Origin: Microglena sp. YARC | Taxonomy: Eukaryota > Chlorophyta > Chlorophyceae > Chlamydomonadales > Chlamydomonadaceae | Reading direction: 5' to 3' | NCBI GenBank assembly: GCA_022414725.1 | Contig: CM039463.1 | Coordinates: forward strand, 83,540,172-83,604,171 | DNA length: 64,000 nt | Shown here: positions 56,570 through 64,000 of the stretch, piece by piece | Layout: each line of letters begins with the position of its first letter | How positions within the stretch are numbered: the first letter of the stretch is position 1 | Notes under the pieces: model-generated | What the model was told of the DNA's origin: nothing | Seen by the model: only the letters and a program-made list of their open reading frames with translations | The model's database searches: none | Translations under genes and position numbers: made by a program

Positions 56570-59500
56570 CATTAGTAAAGTCATACTTAGTTTGGAGTAT
56601 CGAAGCTCGGCAGTGACAATACATCAGACTCAGTGACTTGGAGTATAGTAATCCGCCAGTGCTACAGAACTAAGGGGCTTACAAAGGGACATAGAACTAG
56701 AGTTTAACATATCCCTACAGCAGCTTGGAAATTAAGTAAGGACTTTAGTAGTTTCAAGCTGTTACGATCAGACTCAGTTGGAGTCGTAATCCGCCAGTGC
56801 TACAGAACTAAGGATTCATACTTATCGGTATGGAGCCAGTGTTACAATAGGGATCGGTTTAGAGTTACGTTGCTGGGCAGTGGTAACAATTGAGTGCATA
56901 CTCGGTAGCGTAGAGTATTGGGTAGCCCTGCAGTGTTACAAAACGGATCATGCTTAGTAGCTTCGCAAAAGTAGCCGCAGTTGTCGCATTAAGTAGAGTG
57001 CATACTTAGTTTGGAGTATCGAAGCTCGGCAGTGTTACAATACGGATCAGACTCAGTGGTTTGGAGTTACAGTAATCCGCCAGTGCTACAAGAACTAAGG
57101 ATCATACTTATTAATATGGACCCGGCAGTGTTACAATAGGATCTACCCAATAGTTTAGAGTTACGTTGCTGGGCAGTGTAACAATTGAGTGCAATACTCG
57201 GTAGCGTAGAGTATAGTAGCCCTGCAGTGTTACAAAACGGATCATGCTTAGTAGCTTCGCAAAAAGTAGCCCGGCAGTGTCGCATTAAGTAGAGTGCATA
57301 CTTAGTTTGGAGTATCGAAGCTCGGCAGTGTTACAATACGGATCAGACTCAGTGGCTTGGAGAGTTCAGTAATCCCGCCAGTGCTACAAGAACTAAGGAT
57401 CATATTATTAATATGGACCCCGGGCAGTGTTACAATAGGGATCGTACCCAATAGTTTAGAGTTACGTTGCTGGGGCCAGTATGTAAACAATTGAGTGCAT
57501 ACTCGGTAGCGTAGAGTATAGTAGCCCTGCAGGTTACAAAACGGATCATGCTTAGTAGCTTCGCAAAAAGTAGCCCGGGCAGTGTCGCATTAAGTAGAGT
57601 GCATACTTAGTTTGAGTATCGAAGCTCGGCAGTGTTACAATACGGATCAGACTCAGTGGCTTGGAGTACAGGTAATCCGCCAGTGCTACAAGAACTAAGG
57701 ATCATACTTATTAATATGGACCCCGTAGTGTTACAATAGGGATCGTACCCAATAGTTTAAGAGTTAAGTTGCTGGCAGTGTAACAATGAGTGCATACTCG
57801 GTAGCGTAGAGTAAAGTAGCCCTGCAGTGTTACAAAACGGATCTATGCTTAGTAGCTTCGCAAAAAGTAGCCCGGCAGTGTGGAATTAAGTTAGAGTGCA
57901 TACTTAGTTTGGAGTATCGAAGCCTCGGCAGTGTTACAATACGGATCAACTCAGTGCTTGGGAGTACAGTAATCCGCCAGTGCTACAAGAACTAAGGATC
58001 ATACTTATTTTTAAGTTTAAAATAAGGGGACCCCGGCCTGCAGTGTTACAATTAAGCGGAATACTCAGTAGCTGGGCTAAGGGTATGGCCCGGCATGTAA
58101 CAAGTTGTAACTTTTGGGGCAGTGCGTAGCGTAGAGTATAGTAGCCCCTGCAGTGTTACAAAAACGGATCATGCTTAGTAGCTTCGGCAAAAAGTAGCCC
58201 GGCAGTGTGGAATTAAGTAGAGTGCATACTTAGTTGGAGTATCGAAGCTCGGCAGTGTTACAATACGGATCAGACTCAGTGGCTTTGGAGTATAGAAAGT
58301 CCGCCAGTGCTACAAGAACTAAGGATCATACTTATTAATATGGACCCCGGCAGTGTTACAATAGGGATCGTACCCAATAGTTTAGAGTTACGTTTGCCTG
58401 GGCAGTGTAACAATTGAGTGCATACTCGGTAGCGTAGAGTTAAGTAGCCCTGCAGTGTTACAAAACGGATCATGCTTAGTAGCTTCGCAAAAGTAGCCCG
58501 GCAGTGTCGCATTAAGTAGAGTGCATACTTAGTTTGGAGTATCGAAGCTCGGCAGTGTTACAATACGGATCAGACTCAGTGGGCTTGGAGTTCAGTAATT
58601 CCGCCAGTGCTACGAGAAACTAAGGATCATACTTATTAATATGGACCCCGGCAGTGTTACAATAGGGATCGTACCCAATAGTTTTAGAGTTACGTTGCTG
58701 GCAGTGTAACAATTGAGTGCATATCGGTAGCGTAGAGTATAGTAGCCCTGCAGTGTTACAAAACGGATCATGCTTAGTAGCTTCGCAAAAAGTAAAGCCC
58801 GGCAGTGTCGCATTAAGTAGAGGTGCATACTTAGTTTGGAGTATCGAAGCTCGGCAGTGTTACAATACGGATCAGACTCAGTGGCTTGGAGTACAGTAAT
58901 CCGCCAGTGCTACAAAGAACTAAGGATCATACTGATTAATATGGACCCCGGTAGTGTTACAATAGGATCGTACCCAATAGTTTTAGAGTTACGTTGCTGG
59001 GCAGTGTAAACAATTGAGTGCATACTCGGTAGCGTAGAGTATAGTAGCCCTGCAGTGTACAAAACGGATCATGCTTAGTAGCTTCGCAAAAAGTAGCCCG
59101 GTTAGTGGTCGCATTAAGTAAGAGTGCATACTTAGTTTGGAGTATCGAAGCTCGGCAGTGTTACAATACGGATCAGACTCAGTGGCTTGGAGTACAGTAA
59201 TCCGCCAGTGCTACAAGAACTAAGGATCATACTTATTAATATGGACCCCGGCAGTGTTACAATAGGGATCGTACCCAATAGTTTAGAGTTAAGTTGCTGG
59301 GCAGTGTAACAATTGAGTGCATACTCGGTAGCGTAGAGTAAAGTAGCCCTGCAGTGTTACAAAACGGATCATGCTTAGTAGCTTCGCAAAAAGTAGCCCG
59401 GCAGTGTGGAATTAAGTAGAGTGCATACTTAGTTTGGAGTATCGAAGCTCGGCAGTGTTACAATACGGATCAGACTCAGTGGCTTGGAGTATAGTAATCC

Positions 59501-60942
59501 TTAAGTGCTACAAGAACTAAGGATCATACATATTAATATGGACCCCGGCAGTGTTACAATAGGGATCGTACCCAATAGTTTAGAGCTAAGTTACTGGGCA
59601 GTGTAACAATTGAGTGCATACTCGGTAGCGTAGAGTATAGTAGCCCTGCAGTGTTACAAAACGGATCATGCTTAGTAGCTTCGCAAAAAGTAGCCCGGCA
59701 GTGTGGAATTAAGTAGAGTGCATACTTAGTTTGGAGTATCGAAGCTCGGCAGTGTTACAATACGGATCAGACTCAGTGGCTTGGAGTATAGAAGTCCGTC
59801 AGTGCTACAAGAACTAAGGATCATACTTATTAATATGGACCCCGGCAGTGTTACAATAGGGATCGTACCCAATAGTTTAGAGTTACGTTGCTGGGCAGTG
59901 TAACAATTGAGTGCATACACGGTAGCGTAGAGTATAGTAGCCCTGCAGTGTTACAAAACGGATCATGCTTAGTAGCTTCGCAAAAAGTAGCCCGGCAGTG
60001 TGGAATTAAGTAGAGTGCATACTTAGTTTGGGAGTATCGAAGCTCGGCAGTGTTACAATACGGATCAGACTCAGTGGCTAAAGTACAGTAATCCGCCAGT
60101 GCTACAAGAACTAAGGATCATACTTATTAAATATGGACCCCGGCAGTGTTACAATAGGGATCGTACCCAATAGTTTAGAGTTAAGTTGCTGGGCAGTGTA
60201 AACAATTGAGTGCATACTCGGTAGCGTTAGAGATATAGTAGCCCATGCAGTGTTACAAAACGGATCATGCTTAGTAGCTTCGCAAAAAGTAGCCCGGCAG
60301 TGTCGCATTAAGTAGAGTGCATACTTAGTTTGGAGTATCGAAGCTCGGCAGTGTTACAATACGGATCAGACTCAGTGGCTTGGAGTATAGTAATCCGCCA
60401 GTGCTACAAGAACTAAGGATCATACTGATTAATATGGACCCGGGCAGTGTTACAATAGGGATCGTACCCAATAGTTTAGAGTTAAGTTGCTGGGCAGTGT
60501 GACAATTGAGTGCATACTCGGTAGCGTAGAGTATAGTAGCCCTGCAGTGTTACAAAACGGATCATGCTTAGTAGCTTCGCAAAAAGTAGCCCGGTAGTGT
60601 CGCATTAAGTAGAGTGCATACTTAGTTTGGAGTATCGAAGCTCGGCAGTGTTACAATACGGATCAGACTCAGTGGCTTGGAGTATAGTAATCCGTCAGTG
60701 CTACAAGAACTAAGGATCATACATATTAATATGGACCCCGGCAGTGTTACAATAGGGATCGTACCCAATAGTTTAGAGTTAAGTTGCTGGGCAGTGTAAC
60801 AATTGAGTGCATACACGGTAGCGTAGAGTATAGTAGCCCTGCAGTGTTACAAAACGGATCATGCTTAGTAGCTTCGCAAAAAGTAGCCCGGCAGTGTCGC
60901 ATTAAGTAGAGTGCATACTTAGTTTGGAGTATCGAAGCTCGG
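56570..60942 (+). repeat. 297-bp higher-order satellite (six ~49-bp monomers)
   Basis: The string AGTTTGGAGTATCGAAGCTC recurs at 59431, 59728, 60025, 60327, 60624 and 60921, so the period is 297 bp. Each unit holds six related ~49-bp monomers sharing (C/G)GCAGTG(T)TACAA...GGATCA...TAGT. About 14 units are present. Units at the left edge are more diverged and partly deleted; those to the right are nearly identical, which suggests recent homogenisation. The array stops exactly at the copia LTR. Short ORFs are repeat artefacts. Confidence 0.93.
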
Positions 60943-61217
60943 TATCAGCATGAATAGCGGTGCTCTCGCTTGTTTTATGTCTTGGTGACTCCTTGTGTAC
61001 TTCCTTAGAACTATCGGTCCTGACAGTACTATGTCAGCTTCCTGTTGACTGCGTCATCGGTTCTTCTGACACGCGCTGTCTAGCCTGTACCCTGATCAGG
61101 TTCCAGGCTACCGCCCCCTTTCCTCCACTGGTGCCGCTAAATGGGTCTCCTGTGCTTGTAACTTATTCTTGTCTCCGCATTTATAGATTGGCGTGCTGCA
61201 CACACAAAGTCCACTCT
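60943..61217 (+). repeat. Copia LTR, plus orientation, 3' end interrupted
   Basis: It starts TATCAGCATGAATAG directly after the satellite and runs to AGTCCACTCT. It lacks the last ~25 bp seen in the LTR at 4840-5139 (CCGGAGTG...GCTGATA), because a second copia element begins there. It is either a solo LTR or the 5' LTR of an element whose remainder is beyond the window. Confidence 0.85.
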
Positions 61218-61544
61218 TATCAGCTTGAAATCACTCCGGTAGAGTGGACAGTAGATTAAAGCAGCGGAACAGACGCACCAATCTATACACGGAGACAAGG
61301 ATAACGTTACAGACACAGGAGACCCATAAAGGGGCACCTGTGCTGAAAGGAGGCGGTAGACAGGAACCTAACAGGGTACAGATCAGACCGGAGACGTAGG
61401 TGACAGGAAGCTGCCACTGAGTCATCTCAAGATGACTCAGTCCCACGGGAAGCTGGCTCAGGAGAGCCGATAGTTCTAAGGGAGTACATAAGTAGTCACC
61501 AAGTCATAAAAACGCGTGAGAGCACCGCGCTATACATGCTGATA
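61218..61544 (-). repeat. 3' LTR of the reversed copia element
   Basis: On the minus strand it runs from TATCAGCATG (61544) to GCTGATA (61218). It is 327 bp, homologous to 4840-5139 with indels. The outer flank AGAGT at its 3' end mirrors the ACTCT at the edge of the interrupted LTR, where a 5-bp target duplication is expected. Confidence 0.85.
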
Positions 61545-61912
61545 CTCCACCTATGACACAGGTGACATACAATAGTACTACTCCACCTATGGCACTGGTG
61601 ACATAGAACTATATTAACAAATTAAAAAAAAAAATCAAAGAACTCCGAAAAAAAATCGAGAGAAAACTTTCAAATGAAACCCGAAGGGTGTAAGGGAAGG
61701 TATGAAGCAAGGCAAAGAACCAAAATTTGCCAAGTGGATATAAGAGGACAACTAAATATCAAAGTCGGGTAACAACGGTATAGAAAACCCGACCCGGGAA
61801 ATAGGAACCTAATGCCAATCAATGATAAACTTAAAGAAACTCTAAATGTAACCAAAAAATTCCAGAATACATGTAACCAAAATTCTAGAATACATGTAAC
61901 CAAAAAATTGGT
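61545..61912 (-). other. 3' untranslated region of reversed copia
   Basis: Contains the inverted pair of TATGTCACC...GGTGGAG repeats next to the LTR, an A-rich tract (61624-61660) and three copies of (C)CAGAATACATGTAACCAAAA-like sequence at 61853-61905. It is longer than the matching region of the first element, so it has gained sequence. Confidence 0.55.
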
Positions 61913-64000
61913 TTAAGGAGAAGCAGTCATTCCAAACATGCGAATGAAAACGCCAGAACACCATAGGATCAAGGGGCTTGGTGAAGGGGTCAGCACAGTT
62001 GTCCTTAATGTTAACATAGGCAACATCCACCTGGCCATCCTCCACCAGCTCCTGGATATAGTGATGGATGACATCAATGTGCTTGTTGCGAGGGAGCAGC
62101 TGACAGTCATTGGCCCAGCTCAAGGACCCCAAGTTGTCACCCTGAATGGTGACCAGGTCACAAGGCAGCCCTAGATCAATTCTCAACTTTTTCAAACCAT
62201 TGCACCTCCCTGGCAGTCTGAGAACAGGGCCTGATACTCAGCCTCACTGGAGCTAACAGCAACAGTGGGTTGCCTTTTGCTCTTCCAGTTCACAAGGCAG
62301 CCTCCAGCAAGCACAGCATAGCCAGTCTGAGATCTCCTGTCAGACCCATCATCAGCAAAGGATGAGTCACTAAAGACAGTAAAAAGAGAAACCAGGGCTG
62401 TGAGTGTAAGTGAGGCCCAGATGGGAATGTTCTCTCAAATACAAAAAAAGCAAGCGCTTGGCTGCAGCCCACAGGGGGGCAGTGGGTTGAGCAGAAAACC
62501 TGGACAGGTAGCTAACAGCAAAAAGAAATATCAGGCCTTGTGCAGGTAGCCAGGTACAGCAAAGCCCCCACAAGAGAGAGGTACTGGGCTATTAGAGGCC
62601 AGAGGTTCTCCAGGAGGATCAGTGACAGTGCACTTGGACATGGGAACTGAAAACTTGGGCTTGGTAGCAGCAGTGAGACCAAACTGCTCCACCAGCTCAA
62701 CAATGTAGGAGTGCTGGGAGAGGTCGATCTTAACACACCTGCCGTCAGAATCAAGTGTACAAGTCATGTCCAATGAAAGGAACTGGACAGGTATACCCAT
62801 TTCCTTGACTTCCCACCCAGCTGCTTCCATAGCCTTGATCAGCAAGGCATACCTATGCAGCTCACTAAAAGCACAGATAAAGTCATCCACATAGGTCAGG
62901 ACATAGCTCCACCCACCAGTAGAATCCCTCCTGAAATACAGAGCAGGTTCAGCTTTGCACAATGGTAAAACCGTGGGCAACCAAAACCTGCTTTACATCT
63001 TTGCTCCAAGCCCTGGGTGCCTGCTTCAAACCATAAAGAGATTTAATTAGCTTGCACACAAGGGGAACATTGTCAGGACCAAGTTCATGAAAGCCCTCAG
63101 GCTGGTAGCAGAACAGGTCCAGACCAGGTTCCAGCTTGGCATTCAAGAATGCAGTCTTGATGTCCAGCTGCCTCACAAACATTTTTCTATGAGTGATGGC
63201 AGCAAGGAGCACACGAAGACCTGCTTTAGAGGAGACGGGGGCATAATACATCATGGTAGTCCAGCCCAGGACGTTGCAGAAAAACCACGAACTACAAAAC
63301 GAGCTTTTAAAACGCAAAAACCATCAGCCCCATGTTTCTTGACAAATAACCATCTGCCAGATAGAATCCTCTGCCTAGGAGGCTGTGGAGTGAGGACCCA
63401 AGTGCCATGAGCATGGAGGGAGGCCATCTCATCCTTCATAGCCTGCAGCCAGAGATCTCTGTCTGGGTTGGTAGGTAACATTGCAGCTTTATAAGAGAGT
63501 TCAGTAGAGGTAGAAATAAAAGCCCCCACGTACAAGCAGTGTACTTGTACATGGGCAGCGGGGATATCAGCAGTATCAGCAGTAACCGGTAATAAAGCCC
63601 CCCAGCGCAGCACTCATGCGTGGTTGAACAAGGCCGGCCTCCTTTGCCTCTAAATCGTCGAAGCCTGGGTACACTGGAACACCCCAGCCATACGCAGTAT
63701 CTGACCCGGACCAGTGTTTCGAGGTCATCACTCACATCATCTGTGACGGCCACATCGTCGCAATGCCTGGTCCGGTATAAACCACCAGGTATAGCAGGGG
63801 GTGAAGTGATCAACAACTCCCGCGAGCTATCCGAATAGGTGGACGGGGGTGGCGACTAGTGGGCAGTGGACCTGTACTAGGTTCCACTATGACCCGAGGC
63901 TGTCCTAATCCTACGACTTCCACCGACGAAACGTGGCGCAGAGGAAGGCCCGGCGACCCCCTGAGATTCGAATAAATTAGAGCTTGAAGGAACATCAGAC
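61913..64000 (-). pseudogene. pol: Copia pol, 3' half, multiply frameshifted
   Basis: Minus-strand fragments follow the order of the intact pol: spacer (63995-63620), RT start WLQAMKDEMASLHAHGTW and RWLFVKK (63470-63330), QLDIKTAFLNA and SLYGLKQAPRAWS (63170-62990), YVDDF (about 62880), YLSRFSAQP (about 62510), RNase H region (about 62400-62220) and the C-terminal segment with IQGDNLGSL and NKHIDVIHHYI (62150-62050). At least five frame changes are needed to follow it. The 5' half lies outside the window. Non-functional. Confidence 0.9.

Larger units (their letters stand above)
61218..64000 (-). mobile_element. Second Ty1/copia element, reversed, decayed, continues past window
   Basis: 3' LTR, direct-repeat/polypurine region (61545-61605), then pol in reverse up to the window edge. 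Closely related to the element at 1-5139 but with many frameshifts. It is inserted within another copy's LTR. Confidence 0.9.

Overview
The window is eukaryotic nuclear DNA from a large, very repeat-rich genome. Evidence: Ty1/copia retrotransposons, a non-LTR (LINE) retrotransposon, several satellite arrays, long microsatellites, splice-like signals, and almost no intact host genes. An endogenous polinton-like virus (PLV) fragment at 5.1-9.9 kb points to an alga or other protist, because the known relatives with this capsid/ATPase set infect or sit in such hosts. The species cannot be named from the sequence.

Left part (1-9.9 kb). A Ty1/copia element (gag, then pol in the same frame after one amber stop) ends in a 3' LTR at 4840-5139. 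The LTR sits inside a minus-strand viral fibre-like gene. To its right is a compact, AT-richer PLV morphogenesis block: an unknown basic protein, a double-jelly-roll-type major capsid protein (broken), a charged coiled-coil protein, a packaging ATPase (intact), a small ORF with an in-frame stop, a minor capsid/penton candidate (frameshifted near the end) and a small amphipathic protein VI-like ORF (frameshifted). No viral polymerase, integrase or protease is visible. This is a decaying partial provirus.

Middle (10-46 kb). Mostly non-coding repeats. A 71-72 bp satellite (14.3-15.9 kb) is interrupted by a ~29.6 kb segment and resumes in the same orientation at 45.54 kb. The segment starts CACTATGGAAAC, carries a matching degenerate inverted end, has GTTAA-rich subterminal regions and a possible 3-bp CTT target duplication. 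I read it as a giant, transposase-less CACTA-like element. Inside are C-rich minisatellites, a ~730 bp dimeric satellite with a 16-bp palindrome in its units, a 5'-truncated LINE, CAT/ATC repeats, an older copy of the element's right end (24-26 kb) and a 1000-base N gap. Exon-like pieces at 14.05 kb and 46.11 kb suggest that all of this may lie in an intron of a plus-strand host gene.

Right part (46-64 kb). A 26-bp minisatellite, a tRNA-like SINE relic, a leucine-rich-repeat fragment, a nearly full-length but frameshifted LINE (minus strand, pentanucleotide tail), two copies of a G-rich repeat and exon-like scraps, then a 297-bp higher-order satellite of about six ~49-bp monomers (56.6-60.9 kb). 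The satellite is ended by a copia LTR, which is itself interrupted by a second, reversed and decayed copia element running off the window end.

Many breaks are single-base indels, often in homopolymers, and the satellite beside the gap is indel-noisy. Some damage may therefore be assembly error rather than mutation.
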